NCBI RefSeq assembly: GCF_030445035.2
Contig: NC_080698.1
Location: 3,169,501-3,233,500 of the forward strand
Origin: Dasypus novemcinctus
Taxonomy: Eukaryota > Chordata > Mammalia > Cingulata > Dasypodidae
Reading direction: 5' to 3'
Length of the DNA: 64,000 bases
The first letter of the stretch is position 1; the number at the start of each line of letters is the position of its first letter. Below the pieces are notes generated by a model. The model was not told the origin of the DNA. It was given only the letters and a program-made list of their open reading frames with translations, and did not search any database. The translations under genes and the position numbers were made by a program. This document shows positions 12,092 to 22,042 of this stretch, piece by piece.

Positions 12092-12491
12092 TTTTTTAAA
12101 AATTATTTATTTCTCTCCCCCCCCCCCCACCCCCGTTGTCTGTTCTCTGTGTCTATTTGCTGCGTCTTCTTTGTCCACTTCTGTTGTTGTCAGTGGCACG
12201 GGAATCTGTTTCCTTTGGTTGCGTCATCTTGGGTCAGCTCTCCATGTGTGCGGCGCCACTCCTGGGCAGGCTGCACTTTCCTTCGCGCTGGGCGGCTCTC
12301 CTTATGGGGCACACTCCTTGCGCGTGGGGCTCCCCTATGTGGGGGACACCCCTGCGTGGCAGGGCACTCCTTGCGCGCATCAGCACTGCGCATGGGCCAG
12401 CTCCCCATGGGTCAAGGAGGCCTTGGGTTTGAACTGCGGACCTCCCATGTGATAGACGGATGCCCTAACCACTGGGCCAAATCCGTTTCCC
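12092..12491 (-). mobile_element. Chimeric DAS-type SINE with perfect 14-bp target-site duplication
   Basis: An inverted, near-full-length chimeric SINE: T-rich tail side at 12092, C-rich tract, body with GCACTCCTTGCGCGCATCAG, then the inverted tRNA head (CACTGGGCCAAATCCGTTTCC). It is flanked by identical AAGTATAGTATTTT at 12078-12091 and 12492-12505. The intact duplication and low divergence from the copies at 18669, 31330 and 56683 suggest a relatively recent insertion. The antisense strand contains a 142-codon open frame ending in the shared GPPM motif. Confidence 0.95.
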
Positions 12492-12874
12492 AAGTATAGT
12501 ATTTTAATACAATGTTTTAAAAAATCTCAATGAGTAGAAAACTCTATGATGAGCAAAATATAGTTTTTTAAAGATAGCGTTCATAGGAGGCTTTTTCCTG
12601 TGCTCAGGCTTGGGTGTAGTGTGGAGGGCACCGCTGAGGGCCTGAAGGAGCAGGAGTCTCTGAGACTCGAGAACTGTAGACTTGACCTGAATGCGTGACC
12701 GAAAAAGAGTGAAAGGACAGAGTCAATGGGTAAAGATGGAAATAGCCATTAATACACGTCAGTGCTTTTTAGTGGTTTGTGAATGGAAACAACTATGTCG
12801 AGGCCTTGGAGGGGATTCTTGGTATATATTCCACACTCCTACAAAAGGGAGTAAGGTATAAAAGTGTTTATGAA

Positions 12875-13172
12875 GGGGGAGTGGATGTAGCTCAGTGGTT
12901 GAGCTCCTGCTTCCCACGTGCGAGGTCCTGGGTTCAATCCCCAGTACCTCCTTAAAAAAATACTTATGAGGGAGTGAATTTGGCACAACAGGTTGAGCGC
13001 CTGCTTCCCCAATGGGAGGATTCTGTTCCTGGTGCCTCCTAAAAACAAAAACAGACAACAGGTGAACAAAAGAAAAGAACAAGTCGGGCACAGATGTGGC
13101 TCAGCGATTGAGTGCCGACTTCCCACATATGAGGCCCCGAGTTCAATCTCCACCCCCGTGCCTAAAAAAAAA
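12875..13172 (+). mobile_element. Head-to-tail array of three tRNA-Ala-like SINE monomers
   Basis: Three tRNA-like units follow one another in the same orientation, each with its own A-rich linker. They lie at 12875-12960 (well preserved: GTAGCTCAGTGGTTGAG and GGTTCAATCCCCAGTACCTCC), 12968-13052 (diverged: GGCACAACAGGTTGAGCGCC) and 13084-13172 (GTGGCTCAGCGATTGAGTGCC, with B box AGTTCAATCTCC). DAS-SINE monomers and dimers are described; this locus reads as a trimer or as successive self-insertions into A-rich tails. Confidence 0.85.
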
Positions 13173-14034
13173 AAGAAAAATGAAAAAAAAATGTTTATCA
13201 TAGTTCCTAAAATACTGTAATTGTTGCCTTTGCATCTGTAAATTTTTCAGTGTTAACTTACGGGAAAACAAGAAGTTCTCAAGTCCTAGGTAACTTATTT
13301 ATGGTACTAACAAGGTATAAAACACTGTCTTTTAGTATGCAACAGTCTGTAGCAGTTAAAAAAGTTAATGATTGCCCACCTTTTGGCTAATGGTGCGATT
13401 GATGTTGATCTAGCTCCTGGTAGGCCGGGAGCCTCTGGAGTTTCCTCAGCCCTGGTATAGCCAGCTTACAGACACACCTGCGCGAGTGCACATCCCGGGG
13501 GCGGTTTTAAAAAGGTGGCCTTCCTTGGCCTTTTTTCTGGCGAATAAGCGGCGTCTCACATCCATTTGGCTCTTGGCTGTGGTCAGGGTGTTTTGTCCCA
13601 GACTGGAGAGATCACCATTTTTTCAGTTCCTCTTCAATTGCTATGGATACAGTGTCAGTGTCTACAAGGAGGCGCCTCTGGGCTCCCCTTTAAAAGCTGA
13701 AATCCCTCCTCTTTCTGATGCTAGGGCAGGCCCCTCAAGTGCTAGGGGGCTTTTGAAAGTGCACTTGGAGGATGGGAATCAGTTAAAACCTAGAACGGAG
13801 AGGGCTGAAGCTTTCCAACCTTGTAACACCTCCCTTCTTTGTTCCCATCCTCCCGGGCCCCCCCTCGCCCCTCCAATTCCTCTCTGCATGGTTTCCTCCT
13901 AGCAACACGCAGTGGTCAGTGGGAAAGTCCTGCTGGCGGACATTCCTCGCCAGGCAGCGAGTCACCAGGGCTGGACGTGGTGGCCAGGCGCTGTGGGCGT
14001 GCTGGCGCTCCTTAGGAATTCACGTTTTTTGCTA
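13173..14034. other. Unassigned, presumed intronic
   Basis: A/T-rich to 13380, then mixed. A frame of 138 codons at 13486-13902 shows no domain. No splice pair or mobile element is recognised. Confidence 0.35.
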
Positions 14035-14235
14035 GGTGTAGGGCTACTCGGATTTTCTTTTTCATCTTGTGTTAGTTTTGGCAAAGTGTAGATTTCAAGG
14101 AATTGGTCCATTTCCTCCAAGCTGTTGGATTTGTTGGCATAAGTATGATCCTTTTAGTGCTGACGAAACCTGCAGTGATGGTCCCATCGTTTATTCCTGA
14201 CGTTTGCCTTCCTTTTGAGAAAGTGCCTGTTCAAG
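14035..14235 (-). mobile_element. L1 ORF2-region fragment, antisense and decayed
   Basis: GTAGATTTCAAGGAATTGGTCCATTTCCTCCAAGCTGTTGG followed by TTTGTTGGCATAAGTAT matches the antisense of the L1 ORF2 reverse-transcriptase downstream region found in many mammals. It continues with a degraded TTTATTCCTGACGTTTGCC segment. It is about 200 bp with no flanking duplication visible. Confidence 0.65.
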
Positions 14236-14789
14236 GAAAGTGCTGAATCAGGGTAACTGAGCTTGGGGTGGGGGAGGTTTCGGGAAGGGGAGGCCGGAGG
14301 CGGGAGGAAATCCAGGGTGGCAGTGGGGGAGGGCAGGGCGGGCCTGCAGCCTCGCCCTGGAGAGGGTCACGTGAGCTGAGCTCATTAGGCTGGGGACACC
14401 AGCTGTGCTATTATTAGGCTTTGAAAGTCGGGGCAGATGTTCTCAGGCCGGCTCCAGCCCGCTCGCTTCCCATGTGGCACAACAGTCCAGGGAAGGGGTT
14501 CTGGCAGAAAGTGTTCCCACGAGGCCCTTGCGTGCTGTTCCCACGCGCTCCTGCCTCGTCTGCCCCTCGCTGTGTCTTCCTCTCCTCCCGCTCTCCGTCT
14601 GTTTCTCGTGTTCCCTCCGTCCTCCTCTCTCTTTGGGGCCCTTTTTCCTTAACCCTGTGTGAACGCAGAGGGATGTGGGGGCGGCCGGCCCGTTTTACGT
14701 AGAAGACTGAAGGTGAGCCGTGGCGTTGCTTAGAAAGCGGGTCTCCTCCTGCGAGCCCGTTGCCAGCCACGCGTCGCCCGCGCGCTGCC

Positions 14790-14995
14790 CTTCGGCCGGT
14801 GGACCCCTCCCCCCTGAGCCCGGCCGGTGGACCCCTCCCCCCCCCGGAGCCAGGTCGGGTTTGCCCCCACCCCTCCGTGGCTCACGGATCAGCGTTCAGC
14901 AGGAAGCCTCCGCGCCCCTTCCCCCTCCTCGTTTTTATAGTGACCCCTCCCCGCGCCCCTTCCTCTCTCCTCATTTTTATAGTGACCCGCATCTC
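14790..14995 (+). repeat. Local tandem duplications
   Basis: Two adjacent pairs are visible. A GGCCGGTGGACCCCTCCCCC motif occurs twice at about 14794-14841. A longer unit containing CGCGCCCCTTCC, then TTTTTATAGTGACCC, occurs twice at about 14910-14989. Both look like short replication-slippage duplications in C-rich DNA. Confidence 0.7.
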
Positions 14996-16147
14996 AGCTT
15001 GGAATCACGAGGGACAATCAGTATGAGACTGACTTAGATGGCTGCTCTGGGAAGGCATTTCCACGGGAAGTGTCATCGTGTGTGATATACCCCCATGTGT
15101 ACTCTATAGTTCAGAGATCACGGCAAGCTCTGTTACTGCAAAGTGCTGATATTTTGGAATATTTACACTAGTTTCATCACCACGGCCATTACCCAATCAT
15201 GCTTTATTTCCAAAATAATGAAATAATAACTAGATACATACATTAGTGTCATTTCTTACTCATCTGCCACAGTAACATTGCCAGAACTAGGTTTAAAAAA
15301 CACAGCAAAACCAAAAAACCTTCTGTAGTCTGGGCATTTGTTTTCAAGAGAAAGTAAATTTAACTGTTTCAGGAAAAAAAGCACCTTTTTTTTTTTAAAA
15401 AAAAATTAAAACATTACATGGTGTAAAAATGATAAAAAAAACCCAACGGAAGCTAAACGCCCGCACCGCAGCGCGGGCTGGCCCGAGAGACAGACGCTGG
15501 GCAGCTCACTGGCCCTCCGTTTCTCAGCTGACTGAGGGGACTGGAAGGAATGGCACCAGCAGCCTCTGTTCATTTCCCCAACTTCATTTTACCTGCACAA
15601 GGGGAATCGCGTGCTCACGCAAACTGCTGGCTGCGGTGCCAAGCGCCCGCCGGCAGGGCGCTGCGTTTACAGCTTCATCACGGCCCCGTCCGCTGAGCAG
15701 CTTAAGCTTATTCCGGAATGCAAGGTTGCTTCTGATTTTGTAGGAATCAGCTTTGGTTTGGAGCCAGGAGATTCCTGGTGGGACGGGGAGCTGGAGACCC
15801 ACTTAGGTGCCAGTATGTGTCAGATCTTCCCGGGGCCGGCAGTGGGCCAGGGTGGTGCACGGAAGGTCCAGGGGTGGGGGGATGGCGGGCAGAGTGCACT
15901 GCCAGGGGTGACGGGGAGGGGGGCAGTGGGGGGCGGGGGGAGGGATAGGAGCCTTGAGGGAGCCAAAGGGAGCGCCACGGGGAGGGCGGCGGGAGGGGGG
16001 ACAGCCACGTGCCCCACACGGCCTGGCAGGGTGAAGGTGGTGGCCCCGGAGCGGTGGACGGCAGTGGGGCGGGGTGAGAGCTGGGCTGTGGGAGGTGGTG
16101 GGTGTGGGGAGTCAGCCACAGAGAAGAAGGAAGCCTTCAGTCGTACA
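14996..16147. other. Unassigned, presumed intronic
   Basis: 15050-15430 is A/T-rich, with A- and T-runs near 15385-15410. 15820-16130 is strongly G-rich on the plus strand (GGGGGG runs, low complexity). No exon is supported; the 217-codon frame across the G-rich stretch is a composition effect. Confidence 0.35.
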
Positions 16148-16163
16148 TTCTCAGTGGAATTTT

Positions 16164-16348
16164 TTTTTCCTTCTTTATTTTCTTTTAAATGTTACATTAA
16201 AAAAATAGGAGGTCCCCATATACCCCCCACCCCACCCCTCCCACATCAGCAACCTCTTCCGTAATCGCGGCACATCCACTGCACCTGGCGAGTACATTCT
16301 GGAGCGCCGCTGCACCACATGGACAATGGCCCACATTGCAGTCCACAC
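16164..16348 (-). mobile_element. 5'-truncated L1 3' end with 16-bp target-site duplication
   Basis: The insert starts with a T-rich tail on the plus strand. It continues through TTACATTAAAAAAATAGGAGG, a C-rich CCCCATATACCCCC segment and TGGACAATGGCCCACATTGCAG. It is bounded by identical TTCTCAGTGGAATTTT at 16148-16163 and 16349-16364. Tail polarity gives minus orientation. The layout (short A-rich 3' end, then a C-rich tract and CATATRCCCCC) parallels the 1.1-kb L1 copy at 52919, so I assign it to a xenarthran L1 subfamily, with truncation at about 185 bp. Confidence 0.8.
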
Positions 16349-16364
16349 TTCTCAGTGGAATTTT

Positions 16365-18658
16365 AAACCTCAGCCTGCATTTCGGTATTAAAATCTTGGT
16401 TCCGAAATTCACTTTATGTAACTTGTTGGTTAACTAGTCAGTAGGCACAGCTTGGGTCCATGTTTTTCCAGTAACCAAAAATCTCAAGCCAGGACTCCGA
16501 GGGGGAAGAGGAGCAAGGATGCTGTTTTCTTTTAGAGCTAAAAAAAACCTTTCTCAGCAGAAATAAGGAGGCAGGTCTCAGGTTTCATCCCAAATCCGTG
16601 AACGGAGTCACCGTTGGACAGGTTGCAAAGAGAAAAGGCACGGTATCCCTCACCGCTGATATCCCTGCCTTCAGCTGTTTGATTTTTTAAATTAAGAAAA
16701 TTCTGAACTGATCAGATCATGCTTTCTCAGTGTATGTTGTGTATCTTCTTAGTGCCCTATTTGAAATATATAGTTTAAAAATGAGTCTAATAAATTAGAG
16801 GGAACTGTCTGAGGCACATTTGCCGTTTCCCCCGACCCGGATGATGGCGTTGCGCGCGTCAGGAGCAGGAGTTCCGGGCCAGGGAGATTATAAACAGGTT
16901 AAACAGCTGAGCCAGAGCTCAGTGTTCTCACTCCTGCTCACCTCAAGAGTCAGAGCTCATTTCCCTCCCTGCAAAGCTGCTGGCCCTGGACTTCCTGAGA
17001 GGTGAGGGGTTCAGCGACTCCCCCTGCAGGCGTCCAGGGGCTGACTTAGGACCCCGTAGCAGGGTCCGACTTTGATCAGGTGCTGATGCTGCAAGCACCC
17101 AAGTGGCAGAAGTGTCCGTGAAGAATCTGGAACGTGTGTTCCCTTGGAATCTGAAGTATTTGAGGACAGAAAATCATGCTGCTTTCTGGCATGGTTTAGT
17201 AAGAATAATCATCATGAGAACTGGGCTTATTTTGGGATTGCAGCAAGGCAGGGCGAATGGGACATGCCTGGCTCTTCTGGAATGTGCTGCTGCTCCCAGG
17301 AGGTGTCCACAGGGTTTGCGTTTCCCCTGGGCAGTGCAGGGGGGATACCTGTTTGTCCATGCTGCTTATGACCAGGTGGTCCAGCTGGGGATGGCACGAA
17401 GCCCCAAGCCACTGCTCAAATTCACCTGGAGTGTGTCAGCCTGAAAAAACTTCCCAAATAGGCCTCCTCAACCATGTCTCACTGACATCTGAGTAAATCA
17501 ATGTTGAATTATTAAGAACAAAAGGAGCGCTGATACCATCTGCTTTATTTTTGTTAGCTACAAGACCACCGTTTATTTCAAGTGTTTATGTAGCGTCAGG
17601 CCTGTGGCACCAGCGTTTTTAATCCCCTAAGACGATGGTGGTAGCTTGTCATTCCTCATGAAAACTTGGCTGTTGTGGGGATTAAAACGATGGGTGCTTT
17701 GTTTGGAAATGAGGAAAGGAAGAGGTTTTTCCTGTTGAGTTATGAACAAGTCACAACCTAGACATGAAAATTCTGGGTTAGAATTTCCTTAAAAACTGCC
17801 GTTTAGATGTGTTCGTTCTGGAGCCTTTGGCAGTCTCGTTCCGGGGGCTCGTTAGTCGACTCGGGGTCCCTGTGGTCTCGCAGCCCAGTGAGAACCGTCA
17901 GCTCTTGATGAGGATGCGGGTTGCCTCTCACCCAGCGGGCGCTGGCCCCGGCCCCCTCCTCCCTGGAGACGGCGTGCGGCCCAATTAGGGAGCCGTGCCG
18001 GGGAAGAGTGGCTGCTGGGGCGTGAGTAATGCAATCTACTCTGTCCCCTGTGACTGCGGTGGGGCCGAGGCCCCTGGGCTTCGGAAGCCGACTCTCAGGT
18101 TCTGGTCCAGCTCTGTCGACCCTGCGACCTGGGGGAGGGGGTTCTCGCCGGCACGAGCCTGTTTCTCCTGCTTATGGGAGGTTATGGGGGGTAAATACGC
18201 AGTCTTGGAGAGGTCTGCGCCGTGCTTGCTTATTGGCAGCACGTAGCTGTCTTTCGGGGGTGGAACTCTGAGCACCATGCCTTTGGAGTGCGGGGTGTTT
18301 CTGGACCATCTTCTCCGTCCCCTCCCAGGCTTTGTGCAGCCTGGGGCACGTGGCTCGAGTTCGCCTTCCCCCGAGTGACTGCTGCAGACTCTCCTAGACC
18401 ATCTCCTCTCTGATGGTGGCCTCTCCCCCCTGCTTCACTGACCGTTGCGGTGCAGGCCGTGCCATCACCTGGCGTTACCTGCTCTACCCCTGAGCTCCTC
18501 AGTGACCACCTGTGCCCATGCCTCGTCCCACACAGACTCCTGCTTCCCCATCACCTGTTGTGTTGTGGCTGTCTTCCCTCTGTCACCGAGCACCTGGGGT
18601 CCTTCCTTCACCTCACCTGGCGGAACTCTGCCCTGCCACCCCTGCTGTGCCAGCCCCA
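16365..18658. other. Presumed intronic DNA without supported genes
   Basis: Mixed composition with no recognised mobile element. The short frames at 16820-17500 and 17850-18410 show no domain, and I found no coding segment bounded by convincing splice sites. Confidence 0.35.
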
Positions 18659-18668
18659 CCTGCCTTCT

Positions 18669-19051
18669 TTTTAAAAAAGATTTATTTATTGATTTATCTC
18701 TCCCCCCCACCCCCGTTGTCTTGACCGCCTCTATCCTTATCAGCCGCAGCACCAGGAATCTGTTTCTTTTTGTTGTGTCATCTTGCTGTGTCAGCTCTCC
18801 ATGTGGGCAGCACCATTCCTGGGCAGGCTGCACTTTCTTTCGCGCTGGGCGGCTCTCCTTGCAGGGCGCACTCCTTGCGCGTGGGGCTCCCCTACGCGGG
18901 GACACCCCTGCGTGGCTTGGCACTCCTTGCGCGCATCAGCACTGCATGTGGGCCAGCTCCACACGGGTCAAGGAGGCCCGGGGTTTGAACCTTGGACCTC
19001 CCATGTGGTAGACGGACGCCCTAACCACTGGGCCAAGTCTTCCTCCCTCTG
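18669..19051 (-). mobile_element. Chimeric DAS-type SINE with 10-bp target-site duplication
   Basis: An inverted chimeric SINE bounded by CCTGCCTTCT at 18659-18668 and 19052-19061. The order is tail, C-rich tract, body, inverted tRNA head (CCTAACCACTGGGCCAAGTC). Part of the body right after the C-rich tract (about 18722-18750) is diverged from other copies. The antisense frame is open through the element. Confidence 0.92.
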
Positions 19052-19470
19052 CCTGCCTTCTGAGGGCATCAACCGGCTTCAGCCCTGGGCTCCGTCCAGT
19101 GCTTCTCTGGGCCTGCGCAGGCCTTTCCCTGCCTGCAGACGCGGCGGCTCTCCTGGTCTCTCCATGCTGCCCCAGCCCCCTCCCCTCTGACTTGCAGGAT
19201 GCTCAAACAGTGAGCAGGAGCCGGTCCCTGGCTGTCCCCCGGCCTGCATGCCCCTGTAAGCGCTGCCCTGTGGGCTCCCCCTGCTAAAGGAAGGAGGCCC
19301 CCTCTTCCCGCCCAAGGCTGGTTTGGCCGTCGTGCCAGCTGCCATCCTCTCCCACCTGCTCGGAGCTGGCACTTGGTGAGTCAGCGCCTCCCTCTGTCTC
19401 TTCAGCCTCATTCCGTGTTAGACACTGTCCCGTCGGCCTCCACGTGCTCAGCCCTCTCCGCCACCTTTTA

Positions 19471-19857
19471 TTTTTTTTTATTTATTTTTTTTATTTTAAA
19501 GATTTATTTATTTATTTAATTCCCCTCCCCTCCCCCGGTTGTCTGTTTTCTGTGTCTTTTTGCTGCGTCTTGTTTCTTTGTCCGCTTCTGTTGTCGTCAG
19601 CGGCACGGGAAGTGTGGGCGGCGCCATTCCTCGGCAGGCTGCTCCCTCCTTCGCGCTGGCCGGCTCTCCTTATGGGTGCACTCCTTGCGCGTGGGGCTCC
19701 CCTACGCGGGGGACACCCCTGTGGGGCACGGCACTCCTTGTGCGCATCAGCACTGCGCATGGGCCAGCTCCACACGGTCAAGGAGGCCCGGGGCTTGAAC
19801 CGCGGGCCTCCCATGTGGTAGACGGACGCCCTAACCACTGGGCCAAAGTCCGTTTCC
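19471..19857 (-). mobile_element. Chimeric DAS-type SINE with perfect 17-bp target-site duplication
   Basis: Inverted chimeric SINE with a long (T/A) tail. It is bounded by identical CTCTCCGCCACCTTTTA at 19454-19470 and 19858-19874. Compared with its relatives it lacks about 40 bp of the body between GCGGCACGGGAA and GTGGGCGGCGCCATTCC (near 19612), so it is a deletion variant. The perfect duplication suggests a young insertion. Confidence 0.95.
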
Positions 19858-19874
19858 CTCTCCGCCACCTTTTA

Positions 19875-21020
19875 GACCCAACTTCCCTCCGGCTCGAGCC
19901 CTTCCCGCCACTGCCACTGTGACACCTGAGCCCATGAGTCCACTGTCCCCGGTAGGCCCTGCACACCCAGGGCACATGGAATTCCTGCTCGGTCCTGGCT
20001 CCCGGGGCCCTTGGCAGAGGATCCCACTCGGCACGGTCTTTCCTTCTTGAACGCTTTCTCCTCCAGGGCTGCTGGGAAGCCACAGCCTCCTGGCTTTCCT
20101 CTTACGTCTCTGACCACCCTGCCTCAGTTTCCCCTGCGGGCTGCAGACGCCTCTGCCCCTCGCAGCGCTGGGATGCTGTGTCCCGGCTATGCCCTGCGCT
20201 CTGCCCTACCCCGTGTCCCCGGCGATCTCACCTGTTCTTCTGCTGCGGTGGCTGCCCTGGGCTCTGTCCGGCCTGTCCCCGCGCCCCCCACCTCCTTCTC
20301 CACCCGCCTGCCTCCTGCAGGGGCACAGGCAGCTCTCAGCTCAGCGTCACGCCCCCGCCCTCTCCTGCAAAGAAGAGGGTTGATGTGGGCCCAGCCCCCG
20401 CCGACCTCTCCTGCCCCCCCACGCCCGGCCACCGCCTGCTGACCTTCGTGACTGCCCTTCTGGGCTTGGCTGCCCTCCTTCCTTCTCGCCGCTGCTGAGA
20501 CGACCTTTCTAAAGCGTACGGCAAATCTGGACCTGCCACTGCCTGCTCGAACCGTCCCGGCGCTCCCCGTGGGCTGGAGGCTGCTGCCGGCCCTCCTGGT
20601 AAAGCCGCTGGGAGCCGCTGTAGTTCTCCAGGTGGACGCGCTCTCCCTCGGGGCCCTGCCTCTGCCTGGACCCCCGCCCCGCCAGCTCCCGCGGCCTGTC
20701 CCGCCAGCCGGGCTGATGCCTGCTCGCCCTTCAGCGCTGAACCAGGCTGGCCTTCCCAGAGCCCTCCTGTGACCCCCGTGACCCCGGGATCGGCAGTTCC
20801 ACAGCGTCCTGTCACTGCTGATAACAAGTAAAGCGCGTCTGTGAGGGGCGTCAGCTGGACGTCCTGACGCACAGGCAGCTGACCTGGCCGTCGGCGGGGC
20901 CCCCAGCATGCGGGTCTCGGCCGTGTGTCGCAAGGGGCAGAGCTTGTTGAGATAATGGACCCTGACAGGTTGTAAGTCCCTCAGGGGCAAGGATTTGGGG
21001 CAGAGTCATCCCCTGCCGTA
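19875..21020. other. GC-rich presumed intronic DNA
   Basis: C-rich on the plus strand with moderate CpG content at 20150-20800, weaker than the promoter island. Long overlapping frames on both strands, for example 267 codons on the minus strand, are expected from composition. I see no matched splice sites around a protein-like segment. Confidence 0.35.
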
Positions 21021-21024
21021 GGCC

Positions 21025-21075
21025 CAGCCCTTGAATTGTAGTGCCTGGCACGTAGTAGGTGCTCAGTAAATATGT
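21025..21075 (+). mobile_element. MIR/L2-type ancient repeat tail
   Basis: TAGTGCCTGGCACGTAGTAGGTGCTCAGTAAATATGTATGG is the shared 3' core of ancient mammalian MIR/L2 repeats. Only about 50 bp is recognisable by eye. Confidence 0.6.
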
Positions 21076-21922
21076 ATGGAGGCCTTAAGAGCAAGAGTGC
21101 ATGTTTCCACCTTGATTCGGCTGCTTTTCCTGATGTCCAGGGTGGGCTCCTCCCGCGCCCTCGGGCTCAGGTGCTCCGTGCTCCACAGGGTGAACCAAAG
21201 GACGCGGAAATGGGGCTGGTCTCCAGGGGCCTTCCTGCAGCCTCCCGGAGTTTGCTTTCTCGACAGGTTTGCGAACCTTTGAAAATCACAGCCCGTAATC
21301 ACCAGAGTGGAGTAGCGGAATTCCTGGGTCCTGAGGCAGCTCCGATTCCCTCATGCCGGGAACGTGAGCGCGGGCCGGTCGTGGAAACCGGAGGTGCGGA
21401 TCTGCTGGCAGGCAGGCCCGAGTCCGTACTTCATCTTCCTTATGTTTTAGGGAGTTTATACGACCTAGAACTTAAGTGGCAGAGCTCGGCGGATAGCACC
21501 GAGGAGTGGTGCCTGATACAGACAAGCTGCTTTTCTAGCTCGAGGGTCACGTAATTAAGTTTCTGTTCCATTCGTTCGTTGGGGTGCCCACTGGATGTCC
21601 ATTTTCTTCATTTGCTGGTTTATGGCTTTACGTGTCTTATTTTCAGCCTTTCCCTTAAGAAAGGAAGCAGCGGGAGGGCAGGGCCTTACCGTGATGTCCC
21701 CTGCAGGATGCCCAGCCCCTGGCGCAGGGCGAGCGCCCAGCGAATGCCAGGCAGGGGCTCGGGACGGAGAGTGGACACGCGGCCCTGCCGTCCTGGAAGC
21801 GCAGTCCCGGAGATGAACGCGGGGCTCTAACCCAACAGGTGCTGTGCCGGGGCCCTTTGTGGGGGCTCTTGGCCGGGGAGCCATGGGAGAGGGCAGGGCT
21901 GGCCAGGAAGGCGCCGCGGTGT

Positions 21923-22042
21923 GGCCTGGGGAGGGGACCGCGGTGGGGCCTACGGAAGGGACCCTGGTGGGGCTCGGGGAGGGGACCACGGTGCGGCCTG
22001 GGGAGGACACCGAGGTGCGGCCCGGGGAGGGGACCGCGGTGG
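21923..22042 (+). repeat. 24-bp minisatellite, five units
   Basis: Five consecutive 24-bp units, of which the first begins GGCCTGGGGAGGGGACCGCG, with substitutions but no indels. A partial degenerate unit precedes it at about 21910. Because 24 is a multiple of three, all frames show eight-residue repeats, which explains the Gly/Arg-rich and Pro-rich open frames on both strands here. No gene is inferred. Confidence 0.9.

Noticed and set aside
12875..12952. Possible functional tRNA gene
   Set aside because: A and B boxes look good, but it is followed by CCTCC and A-rich tail and occurs as many dispersed copies; it is a SINE head, not a tRNA gene. The acceptor stem does not close.
20187..20990. 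267-codon minus-strand frame
   Set aside because: No domain, overlaps equally long plus-strand frames, no splice sites or start context; composition effect.
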